Assembly (NCBI RefSeq): GCF_003033885.1
Contig: NZ_CP024081.1
Location: 2,985,282-3,049,281, forward strand
Length of the DNA: 64,000 nt
Source: Pseudomonas rhizophila
GTDB lineage: Bacteria > Pseudomonadota > Gammaproteobacteria > Pseudomonadales > Pseudomonadaceae
Direction of reading: 5' to 3'
Both the position numbers and the translations under genes were made by a program. Below the pieces are notes generated by a model that did not search any database, was not told the DNA's origin, and saw only the letters and a program-made list of their open reading frames with translations. Positions 29,941-38,031 of this stretch are shown here, piece after piece; position 1 is the first letter of the stretch, and each line of letters starts with the position of its first letter.

Positions 29941-30161
29941 GCTCCTATGGGATGGAGCCACCAAGGCCGTCGCTAAACAGAAATGGTGGCGGCTGCACGC
30001 AGGTTAGCGAACCGGTCATAGGCACCCGGCAGACTCGAAGGTCTCCCACATACAGCCGCCATAACGTCATTGCAGTTAGACCTGCAACGAAGCATGGGCC
30101 GCTTATGCACCTAGAATGATCCGGGTCGCTAAACCCGATCGCTGATTCGTCAGCGACCCGG
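29941..30161 (-). ncRNA. Structured leader RNA of the DUF6124 gene with sequestered Shine-Dalgarno
   Basis: Read on the minus strand, in order: a 10-bp perfect stem (30161-30152 with 30130-30121), a 6-bp hairpin TTGCAG/CTGCAA with a 6-nt loop (30087-30070), and a 73-nt multibranch element closed by GGCGGCTG/CAGCCGCC (30060-30053 with 29995-29988). The multibranch element encloses AGAC/GTCT (30044-30031) and GGTT/AACC (30013-30002) hairpins, with CCGG/CCGG as an alternative. Finally GCTCC/GGAGC (29958-29941) hides the Shine-Dalgarno of the DUF6124 start at 29934. The elements are directly visible; a regulatory role is inferred. The rest of the gap up to 30352 shows no gene. Confidence 0.5.
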
Positions 30162-30352
30162 AAACGATAAAGTCCGGCCCATAGGCGCACAAGCCGGCGG
30201 ATTCTGGCGCAGTTGTAGGCAATGGCGCAAGGCGGGGTAGCCCGACCCGGCAGCGTCCTACACAATGCTCACAATCTTCGGATGATTCGCACGCTCCTGG
30301 GAACGATCACGCACAGGAGGGGATCTAGTCTTGCAGGCCCCCGGAGATCACC

Positions 30353-31513
30353 ATGTACCGCTTCTTCGAGCAACTGAGTTCACGCATCGCCGCGCCCTTT
30401 ACGGGCGATCGCTCGCGTAACAGCAAAATCTGGCCGTGTCGTTGCGGCCAGTCGCTGTTTTTTCGCAACAGCCAGTGCCTGGCCTGCCAGGCGGTGTTGG
30501 GCTATCAGCCCGAGCAAAGCCGCTTGTCGTCCCTGCAACCCGGCGAGCAGCCTGGCACCTGGACCCTGGATGCCGACCCACAAGCCGGGTTGTTTCGCCG
30601 TTGCGCCAACCTCGACACGCCGGCGGCCTGCAATTGGCTGCTGCCGGCCAATGGGCACGACACCTTGTGCATCGCCTGTAGCTTGAACCGCACCATTCCC
30701 GACCTGTCGATCCCGGAAAACCCCGAACGCTGGTGCAAGGTCGAAACCGCCAAGCGGCGGCTGGTGGCGCAATTGATCACCCTCGGTTTGCCTGTCATCC
30801 CAAAAACCGTCAGTGAAAGTGAGGGGCTGGCCTTCGATTTCATCGGCGTCGACCTCGATGGCACGCCTCCGACCACCGGCCACGCCAGCGGGTTGGTCAC
30901 GCTCGACATCAAAGAGGCCGACGATGCCCACCGCGAGCATGTGCGCCAGCAGATGCGCGAGCCGTATCGCACTTTGCTCGGGCACTTTCGTCATGAGGTG
31001 GGGCACTACTACTGGGACCGGTTGATCGCCAACAGCCATTGGCTCGATGCATTTCGCGAGCAGTTTGGTGACGAGCGGGCCAGCTATTGCGATGCCCTGG
31101 AACGTCACTATCAGCAAGGCGCGCCGCTGGACTGGCAAACCCACTACGTCAGCGCCTACGCCACCATGCATCCTTGGGAAGACTGGGCGGAAACCTGGGC
31201 GCATTACCTGCATATGATGGACGCGGTGGACACGGCCCTGGGTTTTGGCATGAGCGCCGGGGAAATGGATTTCGACTACCAGCCGTTCCCGCCCGAGACC
31301 TTGTTCGACCCTGAACATACGGGGGGCGTGGCCTTTCTTTCGTTCGTCAACGCCTGGATCGAACTGGCCGGCATGCTCAACGAACTGTCGCGCAGCATGG
31401 GCCAACCGGATTTCTACCCGTTCGTCGTACCCGCCGCGGTGATTACCAAGCTGCATTTCATCCATCTGGTGATTCAGGAGGAGGGCGGCCGGGCTGACGA
31501 GGTGCTGCTGTAA
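30353..31513 (+). CDS. Putative zinc-binding metallopeptidase family protein
   Basis: 386 residues. The N-terminal region holds zinc-ribbon-like cysteines (C29, C31, C42, C45; then C84, C93, C106, C109). The C-terminal domain carries HEVGH at 214-218, an HExxH metalloprotease motif, with a downstream glutamate in HPWEDWAETWAHYLHM as likely third ligand region. This matches a family annotated as putative zinc-binding metallopeptidase (COG4307). No signal peptide, so cytoplasmic. Substrate unknown. Monocistronic. Confidence 0.82.
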   Translation: MYRFFEQLSSRIAAPFTGDRSRNSKIWPCRCGQSLFFRNSQCLACQAVLGYQPEQSRLSSLQPGEQPGTWTLDADPQAGLFRRCANLDTPAACNWLLPANGHDTLCIACSLNRTIPDLSIPENPERWCKVETAKRRLVAQLITLGLPVIPKTVSESEGLAFDFIGVDLDGTPPTTGHASGLVTLDIKEADDAHREHVRQQMREPYRTLLGHFRHEVGHYYWDRLIANSHWLDAFREQFGDERASYCDALERHYQQGAPLDWQTHYVSAYATMHPWEDWAETWAHYLHMMDAVDTALGFGMSAGEMDFDYQPFPPETLFDPEHTGGVAFLSFVNAWIELAGMLNELSRSMGQPDFYPFVVPAAVITKLHFIHLVIQEEGGRADEVLL

Positions 31514-31592
31514 CCGCCAACTTGTGGGAGCAAGCTTTGTTCTCACAGGCAAGTGCTTGAACATCTTCAGTTTTTTAATCCGGCGCGAACGG

Positions 31593-31620
31593 TTGTAACT
31601 TCTCGTCAGATAGGTACAAT
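31593..31620 (+). promoter_or_regulatory. Sigma-70-like promoter of ffs
   Basis: -35 TTGTAA (31593-31598), 16-bp spacer, -10 TACAAT (31615-31620). Predicted start near 31627, about 25 nt before the mature SRP RNA. Confidence 0.6.
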
Positions 31621-31652
31621 GGCGCGGCTCGCCGTCAGGCGGGCGTCGTTAT

Positions 31653-31762
31653 GGTGACCCCATCGGTCCCCCCGCAACGATTACCCGTGAACCTGGTCAG
31701 ATCCGGAAGGAAGCAGCCACAGCGGGAACATTGTGTGCCGGGGTGTGGCTGGTGGGGTTGCC
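31653..31762 (+). ncRNA. ffs: 4.5S signal recognition particle RNA
   Basis: The conserved apical segment CAGATCCGGAAGGAAGCAGC (31699-31718) is the Ffh-binding tetraloop/asymmetric loop of bacterial SRP RNA, followed by GTGTGCCGGGGTGTGGCTGG. Terminal arms GGTGACCCC (31653) and GGGGTTGCC (ending 31762) pair, giving a hairpin of about 110 nt. The pairing can extend outward: GGGCGTCGTTATGG on the left with CCATAACGCCC on the right, probably the precursor stem. It forms SRP with Ffh for co-translational membrane targeting. Confidence 0.95.
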
Positions 31763-31870
31763 TCCATAACGCCCAGGCCTTCGTTCGCAAGGTTTGTCGA
31801 ATTTTCTTATCTACTTTGTTTGTTGATCGATTACCGGTCGATATTTTCTGCTGCCTGATGGAAAGCAAAG

Positions 31871-31904
31871 AGCTCCAGTGCGTTGCTGCGCAGTGGGGCT
31901 TTTT
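31871..31904 (+). terminator. Rho-independent terminator after ffs
   Basis: 12-position stem AGCTCCAGTGCG/CGCAGTGGGGCT with one G-G mismatch and one U-G pair, 6-nt loop, followed by TTTT. Located 109 nt past the mature ffs end. Confidence 0.7.
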
Positions 31905-32014
31905 GACTGGAGGGGGCAAAGGGTTTGCGTACGGGCCCTTGCAGTGCTCATTCTCGATATCGCACCAATAGTATGATAATTTGCGTGAGTCGATCATTTT
32001 CCCGGAGGCTCATC

Positions 32015-32260
32015 ATGGGTACCGTTCGAAAAACCATCACCGTCACCGACCAACAAGACGGCTGGATCAAGGCTCAGATCGAAGCGGGTCACTACACCAA
32101 TGATAGCGAATACATTCGCGATCTGATTCGGCGCGAGCAGGAGCGTAGCGCTGAACTTGAGGCTATCCGGTCCGCCCTGAAAGAGGGTGAATCCAGTGGA
32201 AAACCTCAACCATTCGATCCCGATGCGTTCAAGAAGAGAATGCTGACAGCGCATGGCTGA
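32015..32260 (+). CDS. ParD-like type II antitoxin
   Basis: 81 residues from ATG 32015 with GGAGG at 32004-32008. The N-terminal ribbon-helix-helix DNA-binding segment (TVRKTITVTDQQDGWIKAQI...YTNDSEYIRDLIRREQ) resembles ParD/CopG antitoxins. The acidic/flexible C-terminus (SGKPQPFDPDAFKKRM) should bind the toxin. Overlaps the toxin gene by 8 nt. It likely autorepresses the pair from a promoter between ffs and this gene. Confidence 0.9.
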   Translation: MGTVRKTITVTDQQDGWIKAQIEAGHYTNDSEYIRDLIRREQERSAELEAIRSALKEGESSGKPQPFDPDAFKKRMLTAHG

Positions 32261-32543
32261 ATACCGCCTCACACCTGCCGCCGAGCGTGATCTTGAAATT
32301 GTCTGGACCTATACCGCCCAACGATGGGGCGTGGCGCAGGCCAATCGATACGTTGATACCATCATTGCGGCGTTTTCTGAACTGGCGCAGCAGCCTAAGA
32401 TAGCTCCAGCCTGTGACCATGTTCGAACTGGTTATCGCCGACGTAGTGTCGAACGACACATGATTTACTTTCGGATCACGGCTTATGGGATTGCGGTGAT
32501 TCGTGTCTTGCATGATCGGATGGATACACTTCGGAATTTGTGA
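32253..32543 (+). CDS. ParE/RelE superfamily toxin
   Basis: 96 residues. MAEYRLTPAAERDLEIVWTY is the classic ParE opening; QPKIAPACDHVRTGYRRRSV and MIYFRITAYGIAVIRVLHDR complete the fold. ParE toxins poison DNA gyrase. The basic segment and the C-terminal VIRVLHDRMD are intact, so the toxin looks functional. Translationally coupled to the antitoxin. Confidence 0.9.
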   Translation: MAEYRLTPAAERDLEIVWTYTAQRWGVAQANRYVDTIIAAFSELAQQPKIAPACDHVRTGYRRRSVERHMIYFRITAYGIAVIRVLHDRMDTLRNL

Positions 32544-32588
32544 CAGTAGCCTTTCAATAGAGCCGGACAGCGAACAAGCAAAAAAGCC

Positions 32589-32638
32589 AAAGAGGAACCC
32601 GATCCGTCGCACACCGACAGCCCGGACTCCTCTTTTTT
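32589..32638. terminator. Bidirectional terminator-like hairpin between parE and XRE gene
   Basis: AAAGAGGA (32589-32596) pairs with TCCTCTTT (32628-32635), with inner GTCG/CGAC, then T-runs on both strands. It separates the convergent parE and XRE genes. Confidence 0.6.
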
Positions 32639-32648
32639 CATGTCTGCT

Positions 32649-32963
32649 TCAAGGCTTCGACAGTGCCTGGTCTACCGCCGCAATCAGCTTCCCCAGATCC
32701 TTCGCGGTGGCTCTGTGTATGACACCAAACAGGTACGCTCGCTGTTCGTCCTCATCGTCCATGTCGGCAAAAAATGCTTTGAGCTGCACATCCAGTTTGT
32801 CGGCAAGCAAGACCAAGGCTTCCATGCTCGGGGTGTAGGTGCCGGTTTCGAAGCGGCTGATGGTTTTGGGGTCAAAACCGGTTTTTTCGCCAAGTTCAGC
32901 CTGAGTAAGCCCCGCTACTTTGCGATAGCGTCTGATGGCCGGACCCAAACTTGAAATTTGCAT
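32649..32963 (-). CDS. XRE-family helix-turn-helix regulator
   Basis: 104 residues. HTH_3 domain at about 8-62 (AIRRYRKVAGLTQAELGEKT, then FDPKTISRFETGTYTPSMEAL). The C-terminal tail is acidic (ADMDDEDEQR) then helical. No ligand domain. It resembles orphan repressors found beside toxin-antitoxin or phage remnants. Convergent with parDE, and I see no direct partner. Confidence 0.85.
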   Translation of the reverse strand: MQISSLGPAIRRYRKVAGLTQAELGEKTGFDPKTISRFETGTYTPSMEALVLLADKLDVQLKAFFADMDDEDEQRAYLFGVIHRATAKDLGKLIAAVDQALSKP

Positions 32964-33289
32964 CGCTTAATTCCCATTTAGAATCAAGAACTTAACGATA
33001 GATTTTTGCATTAGGCAACCGCATGATCCATCACCTTGCTTTGCAAAATGTGATGTGTTTCGTAGAATCGGCCTTTGGCACGGGCATTTGGTGACCTGCT
33101 TCAGAAGCCTGGATGTGCGAAAAAGGCGAGCCTTGCGTTTTCTTGTTGTACACAAGGCGACGCTTGGCGCCTTCAGGTAGCACCGCCACGGCCCGCGCTC
33201 CAGCGTATCTCAAGGTGTTTGAGCCTAGTTGATTTTTCGCCTGTCCTGGGGCGGTGCAACCGCGCGCGACAAATGAGCCTGACTCATGG
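32964..33289. other. Intergenic region with compound hairpin
   Basis: No convincing gene. On the minus strand AAGGCG (33173-33168) pairs with CGCCTT (33128-33123), GCCTTG (33158-33153) pairs with CAAGGC (33135-33130), and a five-U run follows (33124-33120). This is terminator-like and may end a short RNA or attenuate the XRE transcript. It also holds the upstream region of the PAS-GGDEF-EAL gene. Confidence 0.35.
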
Positions 33290-35044
33290 ATGACTGCTTC
33301 GATGGATAAGAAGTACCGCAGAGCCGTTGACGCCGCCGCGATTTTTTCTGAAACCGATCTGAGCGGGCGCATTACCTACGTCAACGACCAGTTCTGTAAG
33401 CTTTTTGGCTACCCGCGCGATGAGCTGTTGGGGGCTAACCATCGCCTGATCAACTCCGGCCAACACCCGGACGAGTTCTTCAGCGCCATGTGGCGCACCA
33501 TCGCCCTGGGGCAGGTCTGGAAGGGTGAGATCTGCAACCGGGCCAAGGACGGTACGCTGCATTGGGTCGATACCACTCTGGTGCCGGTGATCGACGATGC
33601 GACCGGTCAGATCGAGCGCTATCTGGCGATTCGTTTTGATGTCAGCGAGAAGCGTCAGTTGTTGCATTCGCTGCAATGGCGGGTCGGTCACGACGTGTTG
33701 ACCGGGTTGCCCAACCGCACCTACCTGTCCGACCTGCTGGATCAGGCCCTGGAATTTTCCAGGGCGCAGAGCTTGCCCCTGGCGGTGTGCATGCTTGACC
33801 TGGATGGCTTCAAGGCTGTGAACGACGGCCACGGCCATGCCAGTGGTGACCAGTTGCTGGTGGAGGTCGCCCGGCGTCTGCGCAGCATCGTGCGGGGGGA
33901 GGATGTGGTGGCGCGGTTGGCCGGCGATGAGTTTGTGCTGGTACTGCGCCATGTATGCGGGCTTGAGGAATTGCATGCCGCGTTGAACCGGGTGCTGATT
34001 GCCGTCTCCATGCCGTATGCCATTGATGGCAAGGCCATCAAGGTTTTCGCCAGCATTGGCGTCACCCTGTTTCCCGGTGACAACGAAGACGCCGATACCT
34101 TGTTGCGCCACGCCGACCAGGCGATGTACGTGGCCAAGCAGAGCGGCCGCAATCGCTTTCATTTGTTCGACGTGTCCCGGGACCAGGAAGTGCGGGCCAC
34201 TTACCAGACCGTCGAGCGGGTGCGGCAGGCCATGGCCGGCAACGAATTGCGCCTGCATTTTCAGCCCAAGGTCAACATGCGCCATGGCGCGGTGGTGGGG
34301 CTCGAGGCGCTGCTGCGCTGGAAACACCCCCAACGGGGCCTGGTACCGCCCCGGGAGTTCCTGCCGCTGGTGGAGGAAACCGACCTGATCGTCGAGATCG
34401 GTGAGTGGGTCATGGAGCAGGTGCTGATTCAGTTGCAGCAATGGCAGCACGCGGGGCAAGTCTGGCCGGTGAGCATCAATATCTCGGCGCGGCATTTCCA
34501 GCGGGCAGATTTCGTCGAGCGGTTGCGGCAGGTGCTGCAACGGCACCCGGCGGTGTCGCCGCGCATGCTGGATCTGCAGATCGTTGAATCCTTGGCGGTG
34601 GAAAACCTTGCCCACGTCAGCGCCTGTCTCCAGGCGTGCCAGGCCTTGGGCGTGGGGTTTTCCCTGGGCGGTTTCGGCACGGGATACTGTTCGCTCAATG
34701 ACCTCAAACACCTGCGCACGCAGACCATCAAGATCGACAAGACCTTTGTCCGCGACATACTCAATGACCGCGATGATCTGGCGCTGACCGAAGCGGTCAT
34801 CGGTTTGGCCAGGGCGTTTGGGCGCCAGGTGGTGGCGGAGGGGCTGGACAGCCTGGAGCATGGTCAATTGCTGCTGCGCCTGGGCTGCGAAGTGGCCCAA
34901 GGCTATTTCATCGCCCGACCCATGCCACCCGACCAGGTGCCTGGCTGGGTGAAAGGATTTGTTTCGCCGCCGCAATGGCAGCATCAGTCGGACGTTCAGG
35001 GCGAATCGGATCCGGCTTGCGGCGACTCTTTATGTCCGGTGTAG
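33290..35044 (+). CDS. PAS-GGDEF-EAL protein with degenerate EAL active site
   Basis: 584 residues from ATG 33290; a GTG at 33254 and an ATG at 33302 are alternatives and no strong RBS decides. No membrane helix. PAS domain at about 5-130 (FSETDLSGRITYVNDQFCKLFGYP). GGDEF-type motif reads AGDEF (211-215) with an RGED I-site at 202-205. EAL domain has EALLR (339-343), the NISARHF asparagine and IKIDKTFV lysine, but the loop-6 motif normally DDFGTG reads GGFGTG (460-465), losing both metal-binding aspartates, and AEGVET reads AEGLDS. It probably has no phosphodiesterase activity and acts as c-di-GMP sensor or cyclase. The 3' end overlaps the next gene. Confidence 0.9.
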   Translation: MTASMDKKYRRAVDAAAIFSETDLSGRITYVNDQFCKLFGYPRDELLGANHRLINSGQHPDEFFSAMWRTIALGQVWKGEICNRAKDGTLHWVDTTLVPVIDDATGQIERYLAIRFDVSEKRQLLHSLQWRVGHDVLTGLPNRTYLSDLLDQALEFSRAQSLPLAVCMLDLDGFKAVNDGHGHASGDQLLVEVARRLRSIVRGEDVVARLAGDEFVLVLRHVCGLEELHAALNRVLIAVSMPYAIDGKAIKVFASIGVTLFPGDNEDADTLLRHADQAMYVAKQSGRNRFHLFDVSRDQEVRATYQTVERVRQAMAGNELRLHFQPKVNMRHGAVVGLEALLRWKHPQRGLVPPREFLPLVEETDLIVEIGEWVMEQVLIQLQQWQHAGQVWPVSINISARHFQRADFVERLRQVLQRHPAVSPRMLDLQIVESLAVENLAHVSACLQACQALGVGFSLGGFGTGYCSLNDLKHLRTQTIKIDKTFVRDILNDRDDLALTEAVIGLARAFGRQVVAEGLDSLEHGQLLLRLGCEVAQGYFIARPMPPDQVPGWVKGFVSPPQWQHQSDVQGESDPACGDSLCPV

Positions 35045-35763
35045 GACTGGATGATCGCGTCGATTTCCCCCGACGTTTTCATCTTCAATAAGGTGCGCAG
35101 AATGCGTTGGGCCGGAATGTTTTGATCATCGCGTACATAACAGCCCAGCCCGCGCTCCTGGAGAACCGCCACGGCACGCAGTTGCCGGTCTGGGGGATGT
35201 CGTTGATTGAACCAGTCCAGCGCCCATTGATTGCTCACCGCGTAGCGATAGCGCCCGGCCAGAAGCTTGGCCAGGACTTGTTCCTGGCTGCGTGCATCGT
35301 CACGTCGCAGATGCCCGCCGTCGAATAACGGCTGCAAGGTCGGGTAGGTATAGCTGAGGACGGTCCCGACCGGCTGGTGGGGCAGGGTGGCGGGCGTCAC
35401 CACCTTGGGGGAGCTGGCCGTGCCCACCAGCACGTCGCGCTGGAAAAACAGCGGGACGCTCCACAGGTAATTGCCCCCCGTATCCTTTACCCACTCGGGG
35501 GTGACATAACACCGTACGTCGACTTCGCCGTGGTTCATGGCATTGTCCAGCCGGGCGCGGGCCAGCACATGAAACTGCGCCGGCATCCCCACCTGGGCCG
35601 CCAGGCGGGTCATTACGTCGGGGATGATACCCTGGATCGGGCGACCTTCTTCAGTCTGCACCATGGGCATGGCCCAGCTATCGGTAATGGCGAAACGCAA
35701 CGGAATCTCGCCAGCAAAACACCCTGAACCCAATAACAGCAAAGCCCCCATGGCCGAACGCAT
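34996..35763 (-). CDS. Periplasmic solute-binding protein, family 3-like
   Basis: 255 residues from ATG 35763 (AGGAG upstream on the minus strand). Signal peptide MRSAMGALLLLGSGCFAGEI, with LGSGC possibly a lipobox. The mature part has a bacterial extracellular solute-binding fold: IPLRFAITDSWAMPM, GIIPDVMTRLAAQVG, a hinge around SYTYPTLQPL, and GEIDAIIQSYTG at the end. No permease or ATPase nearby. Its last 49 bp overlap the convergent PAS-GGDEF-EAL gene. It may act as a periplasmic sensor partner; ligand unknown. Confidence 0.85.
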   Translation of the reverse strand: MRSAMGALLLLGSGCFAGEIPLRFAITDSWAMPMVQTEEGRPIQGIIPDVMTRLAAQVGMPAQFHVLARARLDNAMNHGEVDVRCYVTPEWVKDTGGNYLWSVPLFFQRDVLVGTASSPKVVTPATLPHQPVGTVLSYTYPTLQPLFDGGHLRRDDARSQEQVLAKLLAGRYRYAVSNQWALDWFNQRHPPDRQLRAVAVLQERGLGCYVRDDQNIPAQRILRTLLKMKTSGEIDAIIQSYTGHKESPQAGSDSP

Positions 35764-35906
35764 AAACTCTCCTGATGGTGCAAAATCCTGTCGGCAACCA
35801 GGCCCCTGACCCAAGCTTAGACAGATTAGACGAGTACACCGGATGCAATTTCGCCCCTGCTCCGCTAGCATTAGCCGCTTCTGCTTCCCAGTGGCGATGG
35901 TTTTCG

Positions 35907-37967
35907 ATGAGTTATCAGGTTCTTGCACGTAAATGGCGTCCGCGCTCGTTCCGCGAAATGGTCGGCCAGACCCATGTGCTCAAGGCCCTGATCAATGCCT
36001 TGGACAGCCAGCGGCTGCATCACGCCTACCTGTTCACCGGCACGCGCGGCGTCGGCAAGACGACCATCGCGCGGATCATCGCCAAGTGCCTGAACTGTGA
36101 AACCGGTATTACCTCGACGCCGTGTGGCGAGTGCTCGGTATGCCGGGAAATCGACGAAGGCCGTTTCGTCGACCTGATCGAGATCGACGCCGCCAGCCGC
36201 ACCAAGGTCGAAGACACCCGTGAACTGCTCGACAACGTGCAGTACGCGCCAAGCCGTGGGCGCTTCAAGGTCTACCTGATCGACGAAGTGCACATGCTTT
36301 CCAGCCATTCCTTCAATGCGCTGCTCAAGACCCTCGAGGAGCCGCCGCCCTACGTCAAGTTCATCCTGGCGACCACCGACCCGCAGAAGCTTCCTGCAAC
36401 GATTTTGTCCCGCTGCCTGCAGTTCTCCCTCAAGAACATGACCCCGGAGCGGGTGGTCGAGCATCTGACCCACGTGTTGGGTGTCGAGAACGTACCGTTC
36501 GAAGACGATGCGCTGTGGCTGCTGGGTCGCGCCGCCGATGGTTCGATGCGTGACGCCATGAGCCTGACCGACCAGGCCATTGCCTTTGGTGAAGGCAAGG
36601 TCATGGCCGCCGATGTGCGGGCCATGCTTGGCACCCTCGACCACGGCCAGGTCTACGACGTGTTGCATGCGCTGATCGACGGTGACGCCAAGGCGTTGCT
36701 CGAAGCGGTGCGTCACCTGGCCGAGCAGGGGCCGGACTGGAATGGCGTGCTTTCGGAAATTCTCAACGTGTTGCACCGTGTCGCCATCGCCCAGGCTTTG
36801 CCCGAGGGTGTCGACAACGGTCATGGCGACCGCGATCGGGTGCTGGCACTGGCTCAGGCGCTGCCGGCCGAAGACGTGCAGTTCTACTACCAGATGGGGC
36901 TGATCGGTCGGCGCGACCTACCCCTGGCGCCGGATCCGCGCGGTGGTTTCGAAATGGTGCTGCTGCGAATGCTCGCGTTCCGGCCAGCCGACACGGACAA
37001 CGCCCCGAGGCAACCGCTAAAGCCAGTGGGGATCAGCCAGGCCACAGCTGATTCCGCCAAGCCAGTGGCTGCCGCGCCCGTCGTTGCGCCGGCAGTGGCC
37101 TCTGCCCCGGCAGCGGTTGAGCAACCGGCCCCGGTGCCTGTCGTCGCGGCGCCTGAGCCCGAGCCTGTCGTCGAGGCGTTGCCGCAGCCGGTCGCTGAAG
37201 AAGTGGTCGACCTGCCCTGGAACGACCCGGTCGAGACCCAGGTCGTCCAGCAGCCTGCCGTGGAACCGGTGCTGGAAACCGTCGCCGAGCAACCCGAGTT
37301 GCCACCGATGCCTATGCCCACGCCCGACAGCGTGGTACCCGACGCGCCCGAGTGGGTGGCTGCACCGGTGCCTGAGCCCACGGTGGCGGACGTTGATGTC
37401 GCCACGCCAGGCATGGACCTGGATGATGAGCCGCCACTGGACGAGGATTACATCGAGCCGGACATGGATTCGGCCTACAGCTATCTGGATGAACTGGCCA
37501 GCGAACACGCCGCCGAACCGGCCCCGGAGCCCGAGCCTGAACCGGCGGCGATGCCGGCTACCGGGCTGGCCCTGCAATGGCTGGAGCTGTTCCCGAAACT
37601 GCCGATTACCGGCATGACCGGCAGCATTGCCGCCAACTGCACGCTGATCTCCGTGGAGGGCGACCACTGGCTGCTGCACCTGGACCCGGCCCACAGCGCA
37701 CTGTTCAACGCCACGCAGCAGCGCCGTCTCAACGATGCACTGAACCAGTATCACCAGCGCACGCTGACGCTGAGCATCGAGCTGATCAAGCCTGAGCAGG
37801 AGACGCCGGCCCAGGCTGCGTCCCGCCGCCGTGCCGACCGTCAGCGCGAAGCCGAGGAGTCGATCCACGGTGATCCGTTCATCCAGCAAATGATGCAACA
37901 GTTCGGTGCCGTGGTCCGTCACGATACTATCGAACCTGTCGAGGCCCCGGTGACCCAGGGCTCATAA
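35907..37967 (+). CDS. dnaX: DNA polymerase III subunits tau/gamma
   Basis: 686 residues from ATG 35907 (MSYQVLARKWRPRSFREMVG); a longer upstream frame is not family-like. Walker A GTRGVGKT at 45-52, zinc cysteines C64, C73, C76 and C79, Walker B VYLIDEVH, SRC motif LSRCLQF. After about 370 comes a long Pro/Ala/Glu-rich linker (380-590), then the tau domain V that binds the polymerase alpha subunit. I see no A-AAA-AAG slippery heptamer in the region where E. coli makes gamma. First gene of the dnaX-ybaB-recR set. Confidence 0.96.
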   Translation: MSYQVLARKWRPRSFREMVGQTHVLKALINALDSQRLHHAYLFTGTRGVGKTTIARIIAKCLNCETGITSTPCGECSVCREIDEGRFVDLIEIDAASRTKVEDTRELLDNVQYAPSRGRFKVYLIDEVHMLSSHSFNALLKTLEEPPPYVKFILATTDPQKLPATILSRCLQFSLKNMTPERVVEHLTHVLGVENVPFEDDALWLLGRAADGSMRDAMSLTDQAIAFGEGKVMAADVRAMLGTLDHGQVYDVLHALIDGDAKALLEAVRHLAEQGPDWNGVLSEILNVLHRVAIAQALPEGVDNGHGDRDRVLALAQALPAEDVQFYYQMGLIGRRDLPLAPDPRGGFEMVLLRMLAFRPADTDNAPRQPLKPVGISQATADSAKPVAAAPVVAPAVASAPAAVEQPAPVPVVAAPEPEPVVEALPQPVAEEVVDLPWNDPVETQVVQQPAVEPVLETVAEQPELPPMPMPTPDSVVPDAPEWVAAPVPEPTVADVDVATPGMDLDDEPPLDEDYIEPDMDSAYSYLDELASEHAAEPAPEPEPEPAAMPATGLALQWLELFPKLPITGMTGSIAANCTLISVEGDHWLLHLDPAHSALFNATQQRRLNDALNQYHQRTLTLSIELIKPEQETPAQAASRRRADRQREAEESIHGDPFIQQMMQQFGAVVRHDTIEPVEAPVTQGS

Positions 37968-38031
37968 CTGAAAGCGTCAGGCCGAACGGGCCGGGCGCGG
38001 TGTTTATCCAAGTACTTTCGAGGTGATTCTC

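Noticed and set aside
29988..30060. Possible tRNA gene (73 nt, 8-bp closing stem, GGTTCG near 3' end)
   Set aside because: The inner arms are only 4 bp, two of them overlap, there is no proper 7-nt anticodon loop and no CCA. Kept as a leader RNA element instead.
29945..30265. 106-codon open frame on the minus strand upstream of DUF6124
   Set aside because: It coincides with strong RNA hairpins and overlaps the DUF6124 RBS, has no RBS of its own and no recognisable domain. The nucleotide structure explains the openness better than coding.
31763..32014. Extended antitoxin start upstream of 32015
   Set aside because: The frame is open back to 31925, but the GGAGG and the family N-terminus (MGTVRKTITVTD) fix the start at 32015.
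33031..33372. 113-codon minus-strand frame before the PAS-GGDEF-EAL gene
   Set aside because: Overlaps the start of a clear gene on the other strand, lacks an RBS, and contains the compound hairpin; treated as noncoding.
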